From assembly GCA_012932295.1 (NCBI GenBank), contig JAAONU010000009.1, positions 5,754,203 through 5,818,202 on the forward strand: a stretch of 64,000 nt of DNA, in the 5' to 3' direction. This stretch comes from Cyclina sinensis (taxonomy: Eukaryota; Mollusca; Bivalvia; Venerida; Veneridae). The notes beneath the pieces are model-generated. The model did not search any database. It was not told the DNA's origin and worked only from the letters and a program-made list of their open reading frames with translations. Made by a program: the position numbers and the translations under genes. Positions 24,372 through 35,398 of this stretch are shown one piece after another (position 1 is the first letter of the stretch; every line of letters begins with the position of its first letter).

Positions 24372-25937
24372 ATATTACTACTTACAAATTAAATCAATAA
24401 TTTAGTATCAGAAGTGTACAACTTGAATAACTGCAAATTTATGCACAATTTAACTTTAAAACATAATTTATATTGGACTTTCTGAATTTCTGAATTTTCT
24501 TATATTTAATTTTTACATTGTCTTGTTTGTTATAATGCAAATACTACATTGTTTGCTTTTATTGTTGTAATGTTAACATCACATTGTTTACTTTATTAAT
24601 TAAAAACATGTAGTAGGATTATAATAAACATCGTGGTTTATTTATTGTACAAATTCTTTGCTAATTTCCCCTTTACTATTTTTTTTTTTTTTTTTTTTTT
24701 TATTCCTATCCTGCACCTGATGCTTATGTTTTGTTTCGGTAAGTGCCAGGTACAACAGGAGCATCATGACCTATCAGCACTAACTTCTTATTTATTTAGA
24801 TAAGATTTTTTTTTTTTGCTTGTTTGTTTGTTTGGTTTTTTGTGTTGTTGTTTGTTTGTTTGTCTGTTTGTTTTTGTTTGTTTCTTTTTTTAATCCTAAA
24901 ATGGTCTCTGATAATTACACATTTTCTGAACCTCATTGTATAAATCATCTCAATTTCACTAACCAAATGATTATGCAGAGACATAAATGTTATATATGTC
25001 CATGATATATGTCTATTTATGTATAAATATCAAAGCCTTGATATGTAAACCTAATCATTGTGTTTGTTCAATGTATAAAATGTACAGTATATGAATATAT
25101 AGGTTAGATCTTTAATGTAATTCTAATCGAGATTTTTTTTTCTTAACTCCCTTTTCTTTCTTTTCAGTCTTGTGATAAAAGTTTATCTGAAATATAATAG
25201 TAGTAAACAAGTTACAAAAATTTTTGACAAACTTTGCATCTACTTCTTTGAAGTTTTGACTGACCTGATATGCTAAATATTTAATCCTCATCAATGGTCC
25301 ACTTCGAGCTTGAACAGCTTCTTTGTCGTCTTTAAACACTCAGTTAATGTCTAGCCTATATAGATTTTTATGTTATTTAAAATACAGAATTCGAGTTTCA
25401 AATTCAAATGTCATTAAGAAGCTAAACTGAAAGATATCAAAGCATTTTTAAAAATTTAAAAATAATCCATTGTGTGTAAATTATAAATCCATGAGAATAT
25501 TCACTATAACTGACGACACAATCCTTGATAATGATTAATCCTCTTTACAAAAGATATAATAAATCCAATTCAGATACACGTGGCTTTTATTCCCCTTTTC
25601 ATGAATTTTAACGGACCCTCGTTGTGTCAACACATTTCTTTTGTCTGGTTATGTCACGAGCCAACTCAATACACTGAGGATAATGAATGGGATTTAATCG
25701 AAGTACCCAAAATATGGTTTAAAATATAATAACATGTTCTAAGGTTGTTTTTTTTTTTTCCACTCTCTTTCTTATCTGTAATAGTTTTGTTAATGTGTTG
25801 CCCTCATGCATGACACTGTGACCTTCTAATTCTTTTTTTTGTGTGCTATGTTTACAATTATTTGTCTCATGTTTTTGTATACCATGTACAAACTAAGAAT
25901 TATGAAATAAATAAAATAAACCGGAAAAAAAAATAAA
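24372..25937 (+). other. LINE 3' UTR (~1.57 kb), with T-rich and TTTG repeats
   Basis: No coding potential. It contains a T-run near 24680-24702 and a (TTTG)n tract near 24818-24890, and ends in an A-rich tail. The length is large for a LINE 3' UTR, so a nested insertion is possible, but no boundaries are visible. Everything up to 25937 is absent from units 2 and 3. Confidence 0.65.
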
Positions 25938-26089
25938 CCAATCAACGTAAAAATTAAGTTTAAACTAAAGGATAACAATAATAAATTATTTGCTGTGTAT
26001 TGACAGACTGAGAGTGTAACTTTTGTGTATGTGAACCAAGCGAAACACACAGTTCATAAAAACAACATATACTTTTGTATTGGTAACTG

Positions 26090-26350
26090 GACGTCTAAGG
26101 ATGGGGGTATATGAAACAGCACGGTGTGATGTGATTCACAAAATATTGTATGAAGAACGAAACATGGTGTGATGCACAAAACCTGGCGGGATACATGAAG
26201 CATGTCATTTAAAATACATGGTGGGATATACAAAACAAAACGGTGTTCACAAAATATGATGTGATGCACAAGGGGACACAATCAATGCAATGCACAAAAC
26301 ATGTTGAGGTGCATAAAACATGCACATAGCATGGCGCATCAAACAGAACC
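26090..26350. repeat. ACATGRTG/ATRCACAAAA degenerate tandem repeat (unit 1, short)
   Basis: Degenerate repeats of the type 'gatgcacaaaacatggtggg'. The orthologous arrays in units 2 (35745-36345) and 3 (43485-44115) are more than twice as long. The minus strand gives Cys/His-rich open frames in several phases, which are repeat artefacts. Confidence 0.8.
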
Positions 26351-26931
26351 TTGTGATATACACTAAACTTGATATGATGTTGTTTTCCTTATAAAAAATA
26401 CGTATTCGTGTTGTTTGTGGGTGCGGATAAAAATGGCAAATGTTGGACGTTTGCCTGTAGCAGTACAACCCCGTTTGCTTAGAAAGAACGAAAAGTCCAC
26501 AAGGAAAGAGGATAATTAAGTGTACATGTTAGGATTGCGGAGCACTCTGATTTTATCATATTTTGAATAATTATCATGACTCATTTTTGCTTGTTCCTCT
26601 TAATTTGAAAATAAATAAACCAAAAAAAATCTTGCTACACGTATTAACTACGATCAAAGGAAGTAAAGATATATATAAATGTAAACGATTTATTTATACT
26701 TAAATGATATAATTTATATATATTCAAACTTACCTTATTTTTTTCTTAACTCCAGTGTGCAATTGTTTTGTTTATCATTAATTTTTACTAACTTATTTGT
26801 TCTTCTTCCTGTTACATCTTTCTTCTGGTAAAATCAAATCTCTTTTGAAAATTATTCGGTTTCTAACTCTGTTTTGACAACGCTGTTAAATTAAACTGTC
26901 AATTTTTCACTCTGCCATAAGAACTAAGTAT

Positions 26932-27035
26932 AGGTTAGTGTTTAATAATACGCATTAACAAAAATAAATTGGTCAGGCGTGCCGTAGGCACGCGACCAAT
27001 TATTTTTGTTAATGCGTATTATTAAACATTAACCT
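26932..27035. mobile_element. 104 bp near-perfect hairpin element
   Basis: The left arm starts 'aggttagtgtttaataatac' and the right arm ends with the inverse '…aaacattaacct', so about 42 of 43 positions pair. The centre is itself a perfect GC hairpin (gcgtgcc-gta-ggcacgc). The whole segment is one continuous stem. It sits exactly where unit 1 departs from units 2 and 3, consistent with a small foldback/MITE insertion. Confidence 0.8.
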
Positions 27036-27037
27036 AT

Positions 27038-27224
27038 TTAATGATCAACATTATTTTTCAACTAAATACAAAGCATCTCTCATTATTGAAATTAGTTAGA
27101 CTGGTTAGACGGACCTGATTAAGTAAATTTAATTTAGTTAGTACACAATAACCAAAGTTAGACTTAGCAGAAATTTGAAAAAATACTCCAATGTGACTGG
27201 ACAAAAAATAATGTTGATCATTAA
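27038..27224. mobile_element. 187 bp MITE with 20 bp terminal inverted repeats
   Basis: Perfect inverted ends ttaatgatcaacattatttt (27038-27057) and the complement at 27205-27224. AT-rich interior with no ORF. It abuts the hairpin element on the left and the foldback element on the right. Confidence 0.75.
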
Positions 27225-28702
27225 CGTCGAGTTCACCCCAGATAATGTTTCAACTTTTTTCTCCATCATTACTTAATCGATTTCTCCATACTAAACAATA
27301 TTGTGAAGCTAAATATGTCTGGTTTTAGAGCATTTTTTTCTCTTTTTTTCTGCAAGTTGGGTATTTTTTTTAATAAATTGTAGCCTCGTTGTTGACTAAA
27401 TCAAGCCCAAAATGCACTTGCTATATCAAAATCCATCTTGAATTAAAAAATATAGACTTTCCTCCACTTATATTAGAGCGGCCATTCACCAACACGAGCC
27501 ACTTTTTACAAAATTTGCAAAAAACGGTCATGCCTTGTGTACAGTTTCTAGCACGGTTCTGTACGGGGTGTAGATAAAAAAATTGTTTGCGAGTGTCCGG
27601 GGTGTAGTAGGTAAACGAATGCCATTTTCTGCAAATTGCAAATAAACTTCACTACCAGCACATATACATAAGCTGATTAAGGAACTGCGATTAGTGTCGT
27701 AGAGGGCAGGGAGGTTTGTAACAACGCACTTTTGGGTCAAACGTACTTGGGGTCCGAACCAACCCCAAAGTGCCCAAAGTGCATTACGCACTTTGGGGTC
27801 AAATTTTTGCGTTACACAAGTACATATGGAATTTCTAACATCAGACAAACGACCGCACTTTGGGGTCATAAAAATTAAAAACGAACCACAAAAGCCGTTT
27901 ACAAGCATGCCGCAACTAACCCCACTTGAGAACGTGCACACACGTCTTTATTGACTAGAATGCGTTACACAATTATGCCATCCTCCCTTTTGTGTGCCGT
28001 ATCCGGGGTATTTTAAGCAATACTCAGTACCCAAACCTCTAGTGCGCAGTACTCAAACATATTAGTTAGTATTAAGTAGTTTACCCCAAAGTGCGTTGTG
28101 AAGTTTACCGCACTTTGGGCTAAAAAACTAATTCAATAAATTATTTACAAAATAACTCCGAGTATTCTTCTTTTTCTTACAATTCGTTCACGTTTTAGTC
28201 TGAAATGAGAGCATTTCCAAATGAAACTAATAAAACAAAGACAAAATTTTGAAAAAAGATGTGGCTACTAGACATCGTGCACATGCTACTAAACCCTCTA
28301 CATTGAATTACTACACCCGTTCACTTGAATATATTCTATTGCTAGACACTGTACACAAAGCATGACCGTTTTTTGCAAATTGTTTAAAAAGTGGCTCGAG
28401 TTGGTGAATGGCCGCTCTAATCCAAGCAGTTTGGGCTTGATTTAGTGGAAAATATCAATATTATTCGCAAAAGTCAACAACAAGGCTACAAGTTATCGCC
28501 AATTACAGATAAAAAAAATACCCAACTTGCAGAAAAAAAACTGCTCTAAAATCAGACATATTAAGCTTCACAATATTGTTTAGTTTGGAGAAATCGATGA
28601 AGTTATGATGGAGAAATAAGTTGAAACATTACCTGGGGTGAACTCGAAGTTGGCGATTCGGCGTTTTGATGGGCTATTTCCGGTGAACGGTGTACAACAG
28701 TG
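27225..28702. mobile_element. ~1.5 kb foldback element with arms of ~330-430 bp
   Basis: The sequence at 27225-27640 ('cgtcgagttcaccccagata', '…gcggccattcaccaacacg', '…aacggtcatgcc') recurs inverted at about 28330-28660. The right end extends to 'cggtgaacggtgtacaacag' (28681-28700). The left end lacks this outer ~70 bp and is truncated at the adjacent MITE. The interior (27640-28320) has a cluster of CCCCAAAGTGCG-type motifs in both orientations. No transposase frame was recognised; a 137-codon minus-strand frame is explained by those motifs. Confidence 0.78.
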
Positions 28703-28766
28703 AATACCCTAAAGAAGAAAAAAGGGAAACAGTAATTTATGTGTTTATTTAATTTCAAGACATATT

Positions 28767-29744
28767 CACTGTTGTACACCGTTCACCGTATAAAACGCCG
28801 GAAACGAAAGTACCATCGCGAACGTCGAGTTCACCCCAGATAATCGTGACTATATAACAAATTATTTAAATTGTAAATGTATTCTTAATAATTAATAACA
28901 GATGTTTCGAAGAGCATTCTGTTCTGGTGCCATATTGAATCCCAAATTAAATATGATGGGAATGTAATAAAATGCAGTTAATATCATCTCATTGCATCTT
29001 ATTTTCAAACAATTCAGTTTCTGTTTGAATGACTTGTAATAAGTAAGTTAGAAGTAACATTTATCGTAGTAAAGTTTAAGGATTATTGTAAGGTTTTAAC
29101 ATATGTCTCCCCCCAGCCAGTTGCTGCAGGCAGTATTGAGTCAGACGATTGTAAAATTTGACATTTAACCTCCAAGTGTGACCTTGACCTTGAGACACCA
29201 CACCCGCAAAGAGGTTTCTGCATGTCAGCTTGATGAGGTGAACATCTGACCCAAGTTTCATAAAAATCCTTCAAGGGCTTTTGAAGATACAGAGTGGACA
29301 AGATTTTGTGGCATTTGACATTTAACCTCCAAGTGTGACCTTGACCTTGAGACACCACACCCACAAAGTGGGTTCTGCACGTCGCCTTGATGAGGTGAAC
29401 ATCTGACCCAAGTTTCATAAAAATCCTTCAAGGGCTTTGGAAGATACAGAGCGGACACGATTTTGTGACGGACAGACGGACGTTCGGACGGACAACTGGG
29501 GGAAAAACAATATGTCTCCCCCATTTTTGGGGGGAGACATAAATACCCAACTTGTAGAAAAAACAAATACTGCTAAAAAACCATACATGTTAAGCTTCAC
29601 AATATTGTTTAGTTTTGAGAAATCGATTAAGTTATGATGGAGACATAAGTTGAAACATTACCTGGGGTAAACTCGACGTTGGCGATTGTACTTTCGTTTT
29701 CGGCGTTTTGATGGGCTATTTCCGGTGAACGGTGTACAACAGTG
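28767..29744. mobile_element. second copy of the foldback family, ~980 bp
   Basis: Starts with 'cactgttgtacaccgttcac' at 28767 and ends with the inverse at 29723-29744. The right arm (about 29540-29744) matches the right arm of the neighbouring copy: 'cattacctggggtaaactcg', 'gatgggctatttccggtg'. The left arm is short, diverging after 'ccccagataat'. A separate mollusc repeat (29102-29541) is inserted at the 'aaatacccaac' boundary of the right arm. Confidence 0.75.
29102..29541. repeat. mollusc dispersed repeat nested in foldback element
   Basis: Inverted ends tatgtctcccccc (29102-29114) and ggggggagacata (29529-29541). The interior has two copies of a ~157 bp motif containing 'gtgaccttgaccttgagac', followed by GGACGGACGG-type triplets. 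TCAAGGTCA, an ERR/SF-1-type site, occurs on the minus strand in each copy. No genuine ORF. Confidence 0.8.
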
Positions 29745-29989
29745 GTAGTCGTGTTCTTTTAGGAGAATACCCTAGTAAAGAATATAGCGCAATGCTTATT
29801 ATTGATCTATTTTTTTAAAGACGACAAAAAATATAGGCTATGCATTTTTCTGCATGAAAAAACATACACAATGCTATATAATCTGTCAAAACTAATACAG
29901 GATCAAATTTCAATACTTACACCCCTAAGTTAAAATCCTTTTCATAAACTATTATTGTATGACAACTTTTTGTATATCTGTTTTCAGTA

Positions 29990-30250
29990 ATGTTTTTAGG
30001 CTGGAACGAACTTGTCTGGTTCCCGGTCGTACTTTGCTACGTAAAAGTAGTTAACGATTGTGGCAAGGGGCAGGCAATCCAGACTAGGAGCGGACTTGAA
30101 CGCCTGGTTAACTTAGATTCAGATGGTCAGTTTGGCATTAGAGAAGAGTTAACACCATTGTTAACTTTATGTGCGCTTGTAGAATTTCATGAAATAATCA
30201 GTACAACTTGGGAAGTGTGTTGCTGGAGCGGATCTATGGTGAAGTGGTAA
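29990..30250 (+). other. conserved open segment 'GWNELVWFPVVLCYVK', unit 1 (unknown)
   Basis: About 80 codons open in the same frame in all three units (also 37639-37881 and 45406-45651). It is preceded by a pyrimidine tract and AG (tatctgttttcag, tttttag). No family was recognised. In this copy the donor-like CAG|GTAGAA found in units 2 and 3 reads CTTGTAGAA. It may be an old exon, a fragment of a repeat, or chance; the last ~15 codons run into a SINE head. Confidence 0.3.
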
Positions 30251-32097
30251 TGCAAAAGACTTGTTATGCAGCGGTTTTATGATCGATCCCCAGCTCATCC
30301 ACAAACACTGCTTATTGTCTGTCGGAGAAGTTAAACTATGATTATGTGTATCAGTTATGTAAAATAACTATGAGTGTCCCTAGCTTTATTTAGTTACTAT
30401 AAATATATACCTTGTACATCCTCCATTACCTAAAGTAATTAAATTGTTCAGCTATTTCCGACGATAAATAGACTTTTTTTCATACGGACATCAAGAGCAA
30501 CTGTAGCTAAAATAAGACGACGAAGCATGTTCAGTATTTTGTTCTCCCGGTCTACATGCATTTTCATTGCATTGGTAATTTTAGTTTACATTTAATTCCA
30601 TTGATAACATTGAAACGTATTTTGACATGTTTTATTTTGACATTATTTTTTCTTCATGGAGCATGATTGTTTTGAGGCCTGAATCTAAATGGTGTTGTTC
30701 GGCATTTGTCTGAAGCATTTTAGAATAAGTATTTGAGAAATAATAGTTTTTACATAGAAGACTATCAGTGGTGAAATGCACAGGACTTGATTTCATGAGT
30801 TTGATAACCAACGTGCTTCAGTTACTGTATTCAGCTGGCACAGTTTAAAGCTTCAACTCAAACTTCATCTCAACACTCAACTTAAAATTTTAAAGTTTAA
30901 AGGCAAGTGTCGACCTAAATGTTGAGTAAACTCGACATTCAGTTCCCCAACGTTTAAACAGAGAGAGAGAGAGAGAGGTGAGAGAGAGGCGGGGGGGGGG
31001 GGTGCGGGAGGATGTCTAAATGAAAGCCGAATACCGATCTCATAGCCATCATCACCCTTTTAACTGTGTTCGGAAGAAAAGCACTTCCGCTAAATCAGAA
31101 AACTGATTAACTAAAACACTCGAAAATACTTAATGTTACAAAATAAGTGCTTGTTATGTAGGGTCCAATTAATTGTGCGAGTTCAGATGTACTGATCTCG
31201 AGGCCAAAGGCCTAGAGCAATTATGCTTGACTCGAGGACAAATTATAGTGCTCATAGCAAGTCATTTATTTTATCACCATTTTACATTCACTTATTTTAT
31301 AACTATTGTATACAATTAAATATATTATCAAAAAATATTAATTTGTTTATTTTTATTTACTTTCAATTTCAAATATATATAAAACACATTGTAACCACTA
31401 TGAAAACAAAATTGCTGCCGTTTAGACATAATTCGATATCACTTTTTCGGCCCTCATGTACGCCCCAAACAACTAACTATATATCAGGACCATTAAATGA
31501 TATCAGTTCTGCGGCTTTCGGCATGGGGCCGAGGGTGTTATTGATATATAGGCCCTTCAATTTTAAAATGTCCGTGTTTTTTTAATGCGGGCGTTTCGTT
31601 TTTTTTAGGAGTTCGATAATAAATATTATCAAATGAATAACTTTTCCAAATCTTCAAACGAAAAATATATATTATCATTGATTGTATTCACACGCAGGTG
31701 TAATAAATACTTAGACGTCACACCGTTTCATTTGTTTCTGGTTTTATCTACACTTACTTGCACGATAACTGAAGAAATAGTCCGGCTATATGGCAAGTAT
31801 GCTTATCTCCCTTTTTCACCTGCCATATTATTATTACTATTATTCGGAGCGGATTGGTAACCCAGGGGTCGCTAGATCGATCCCCTGCTCCCCCATTTTC
31901 ATTACTTATTGCCTTTCGGACGAGACATTTAACCAAGATCCCATATATCAGTGCCAAACAATAAGCATGAAAGAGAATCAGGGGTGTCTCTGGAATGGGA
32001 TACTTTCTGTATCTTTCACTATCCCCCACAACGTAAAATAACTAATATCTGCAGGGGCATCGGTCCTATGGGCAACCGGTACCGACTATAAATAAAC

Positions 32098-32317
32098 ATT
32101 TGGAGGCACCGTGGTCCAGGGGTAGAGCGCAAGACTCCGGATCCGAATGTCGCGGGCTCGAATCCCGTCAGAGGCGAGATTCTCTCACGATCTTCACATT
32201 CCTCCACGCTGCGCGAATACTGGTATGGAACCCAGGAAGCAGTCATCGAGCGTGATGAATCTAAGTTGTAAGAACTTGTATCGCAATCGATGTAAAATAA
32301 ATGAGTCTAAACTAAAA
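32098..32317 (+). repeat. tRNA-derived SINE, 220 bp, with 13 bp target duplication (unit 2)
   Basis: The head reads 'tggtccaggggtagagcgc' (A box) and 'gggctcgaatcccgtc' (B box, one change from consensus). The tail is 'tgtaaaataaatgagtctaa'. It is flanked by perfect 13 bp direct repeats actataaataaac at 32085-32097 and 32318-32330. Unit 1 has the empty site with a single copy of the target. The same insertion is in unit 3. Confidence 0.88.
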
Positions 32318-32338
32318 ACTATAAATAAACTCAGATAG

Positions 32339-32690
32339 ATTTCATACTGTTCCTGCTATTTGGCCGAGGACGTATGGGGTATATTCTAGTCTAACTTTTC
32401 ATACTGATCCTGCTATTTTGCCGAGGACGTATAGGGTATTCTAGTCTAACTTTTCATACTGTTCCTGCTATTTGGCCAAGGACGTATGGGGTGTATTCTA
32501 GTCTAACTTTTCATACTGTTCCTGCTATTTGGCCAAGGACGTATGGGGTGTATTCTAGTCTAACTTTTCATACTGTTCCTGCTATTTGGCCGAGGACGTA
32601 TGGCGTGTATTCTGGTCTAACTTTTCATACTGTTCCTGCTATTTGGCCGAGGACGTATGGGGTGTATTCTAGTCCAACATTTGCAGCTCT
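32339..32690 (+). repeat. 57 bp tandem repeat, 6 copies (unit 2)
   Basis: Same motif as at 13681-13850. One copy is about 11 bp shorter, which changes the phase. It lies between the SINE insertion at 32098-32317 and the 3' end of the TMEM272-like gene. Confidence 0.9.
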
Positions 32691-33089
32691 TCAGTTAAAG
32701 CGAGCAACAGAGACTGAATATTATTCAAGTAATCTTATACATGTTCATAATGTATACTTATAAAAAAATATATACAGTATAGATTTGTCAGAAAGACTGT
32801 TTAAATTAAGGGAAAATCTTGTTACAGTATATATCTGAAAATCGGAGTTATAATTAGAAGCTGTTTTTTTTTCTTTTTCTTTTTGTTGTTGTTGTTGTTG
32901 TTTTCGTGAATGATATGCATGATGAGTAAAATGAAAAGAAAATGTATATAGTACTTAAACTATAATTAAAATGTCTTCATTAAAAAACTAAAACGCTGAT
33001 TTTAAAAGTCGATGTTCAAAATTATAGTCACCTAATCCACCCGAAATTTCATACTCTCGAAAGAAAATACAACATGACGTCATAATTGG

Positions 33090-35104
33090 TTAAGTTCCTA
33101 CTTTGCCTTTCATGCACAATATACCGCAGCAAACTGCCCCGCATATAAGGCAAATTGCTATAACCAAAAGCCCTATAAATATCCAGTCTATAATAACAAC
33201 AGCTAGGGCGAACTTCATTAAGGATTCGTCACAACAGTCATTCGACCCACCGCAACCATCCATAACGTCCGAGTAGTTTCCAAACACCCATACACTTCCT
33301 GGAAATAATGATGAAGAAAAGTGCCTACCATAAATCCCTTCACTTCCGGTATAGATTTTGTGAAAATTCTACGTGAAAATACAGTCAAGAGAACTATGAA
33401 TTCGTTTAAAAATAGTTTAAACATCGATTATGAAATAAATTGTTGTATTTAAATTGATCAATAGAATATCACTAAAGAATGTCGTGCCAATAGGGTAAGA
33501 ACAAGACCAAGGATCGAATCATACTCCTCGATCACTGCCTTTAATCAGGCTAGAATTCAAATTTTTGTTGTTTGGCAATCAACATGGCCAAGTCAGACCA
33601 TGACGTGAACACCCTTCTGTAACCTACAAGCTTATGTTTTCAATTTTACTCCTGAAAGGACCAGAATTAGAATGTAATCTTCCTACAAGTCCATTTTTAT
33701 CGGGGCACATAAAGCATTACACTCACGATTTTACAGGAAATAGAGCAAAAGCTAATATCAACCGTACACCTATATATAGTCGGTCATCTGTACTTTGATA
33801 GCTTCATAGCAGCGCCTGGAACAAGTTAGAGCATGCTTACCGCAAATGAGCCAAGCAAAGGTGAATAAGAATCCGATGAAACCAATAATAGTAAATATGT
33901 TAATTTTGTCCTTCATGTTTGTTTCCCCAATTTCATCTTCGTCTTTCTTTTTTAAGTTAGTTAGACCTCCCATTAGAAGAGGGGCACATCCGGAAACAAT
34001 AAGGTAAACGGGAATAAGGTCCTAGATCGGGCAATCATCAATATGTACTGCTCCTAAAAATAAAGGTTCGTAAACAGACAACCTAAAACATTTGAACATC
34101 AGAGTTTGTCGAAACTTGCACACACACACACAAAAAAAATCTTCAAAAACAAACAAACATAAAATAAATCAAAACCGTCAAAAACTTTTCTGGTGATATC
34201 TATGATGGTGCTGACGGTGATGACAGTGATGATGATGATGATGATGATACAATTTACAACGACATCGACCTAAATGATGAAATACTGATCAAAACGATTA
34301 TGCTATATCTGCTATAATTGATGATGATTTACATGTACATGAAGTTGTTGTTGTCTATCCTGATGATGATGATGATGATGATTACGACGATGATAAAATT
34401 ACTTGTTTTATCTTTAGCAACATTATTAAAAGAAATTAGAACGTTTACTTTTCTTTCTTTTTTTGTTATCTAACATACATATTTATTGTAGTTTATCAAA
34501 TAAGAAAAAATAACATATTACACGAAATTAGTATATTACACAAACCCAGTGGCTGGCGGACATTTCACTTACTTACCCATAACAATTTTGGCTATTCCAA
34601 GTCCAAATAAAGCCAGAACAAGCAAAATCACGACAATAATAACACCTGAAAAAGATTGTTTTCACGCATAAATGCCCTAGCTTTATTTAAGACTTCATCA
34701 AACGAAAACTTCTACTATTTAATGCAGTTACGGAGCTTTTAAAATGCCAGTAATAAGCACAGAGACTGTTGGCTTTAACAGTTAAAACAGAGAGTGAGAA
34801 TACATCACATTTGTAGAAAAAGAAAAGAAGTTTGAAGTTGTCTTGAGCAACAAACAGTTACTTCCCTTATCGTAACAATATAACTGCAATAAAAGGGAAG
34901 TAACTGTTGCGTGGAGTTTGGCATTAAAAAACAACATTTTCTGTGTTTCACTGAACTATTTAGCAACCAGAATTATTATAAGTATTAAAACACATGGAAG
35001 GTGTACATACAGCAAATGCCCACAAACATTCCATTGTCCCCTCGGCCAGCTGCTCGACCTTGACCTTTACCTCCGGCCTCACCACTGCCGTCACCTTGAC
35101 CCAT
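33090..35104 (-). pseudogene. TMEM272-like gene, unit 2, with premature stop in exon 3
   Basis: Four exons as in the sister copies: 35011-35104 (ATG 35102-35104), 34577-34645, 33841-34053 and 33090-33298. All splice sites are intact and the spacing is nearly identical to unit 3. The codon for residue 65, GAG (Glu) in unit 3 and GAA in unit 1 within the conserved 'DDCPIEDL' block, is TAG here (34022-34024). Translation would stop after one helix, 64 residues in. Everything downstream is still open and almost identical to unit 3, so inactivation is recent, or this is a segregating allele or a sequencing error. A start within exon 3 would lose the first helix and conserved block. Confidence 0.8.
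34856..34905 (-). repeat. conserved intronic hairpin (unit 2)
   Basis: Arms 'agttacttccctt' and 'aagggaagtaact'. Same position in intron 1 of the TMEM272-like gene as the hairpins in units 1 and 3, with the outermost pair changed on both sides relative to unit 1. Confidence 0.75.
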
Positions 35105-35398
35105 TTTAAGTCTGAAATGAAAACAGTATAAATTTCCAGTATAAGCTGAAATAGGTGCATATGTGCCTTTAAAACAAATGACTTGAATGCAGTTGTCGTT
35201 TAACAAATGCACTATGCTTATCTGGTTAGATCAGCTTCCGTTAGTTTTTGAGTCGACTCTAAGGTTTTTTTCACAGCTGAAACGGTCAAGTATGAAATAA
35301 AGATGTGATATGAATATTATTTCACAACTATTTGATGTGTTTATGTTTAGTTTTCTGTGTTCTTCAAGTGGTATATTTGAAAAAGGAAACAATAACAT

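Larger units (their letters stand above)
18824..25937 (+). mobile_element. full-length non-LTR retrotransposon (LINE), ~7.1 kb
   Basis: Boundaries come from the empty sites in units 2 and 3 (…cttcccaa/tcaatgt…): the left flank ends in 'gcatcccaa' and the right flank resumes at 'ccaatcaacg' (25938). It contains a short 5' UTR, ORF1 (18985-20832), ORF2 (20823-24371) with AP endonuclease and reverse transcriptase, and a long 3' leader-like UTR to an A-rich end ('ataaataaaataaacc' then A9). ORF1 with coiled coil plus RRM-like domain and the Cys/His C-terminal motif of ORF2 suggest a jockey/CR1/L2-type superclade member. The exact clade needs a phylogeny. It is inserted in the tail of an older SINE upstream of the unit 1 TMEM272-like gene. 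Confidence 0.92.
12403..30835. repeat. tandem unit 1 of 3 (with large insertions)
   Basis: First and most diverged copy of a ~7.7 kb segmental unit. The order of landmarks matches the other units: 'agctggcaca' edge, GA tract, repeat of 57 bp motifs, TMEM272-like gene on the minus strand, SINE, ACATG-rich repeat, conserved 'GWNELVWF' segment, then 'cttcagttactgta'. It is expanded to 18.4 kb by a LINE (18824-25937), nested hairpin elements (26932-29744, which replace about 520 bp seen in units 2 and 3), and a ~2.1 kb segment (about 13999-16082) that the other units lack. Confidence 0.9.

Noticed and set aside
27528..27941. 137-codon minus-strand frame inside the foldback element as a transposase remnant
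   Set aside because: Its recurrent PKVR/PKCG/PQVR words come from the CCCCAAAGTGCG motif cluster, and it shows no catalytic motif of any transposase family.
32104..32175. Functional tRNA gene (good A and B boxes)
   Set aside because: It lies at the head of a 220 bp element with a long tail and 13 bp target duplications, so it is a SINE. The same reasoning was applied to 39790-39862 and 35402-35470.
32491..32763. Plus-strand frame with 19-residue repeats (TVPAIWPRTYGV...)
   Set aside because: It is the translation of the 57 bp tandem repeat, which stays open because 57 is a multiple of 3. Unit 1 and part of unit 2 change phase and there is no start or splice context.
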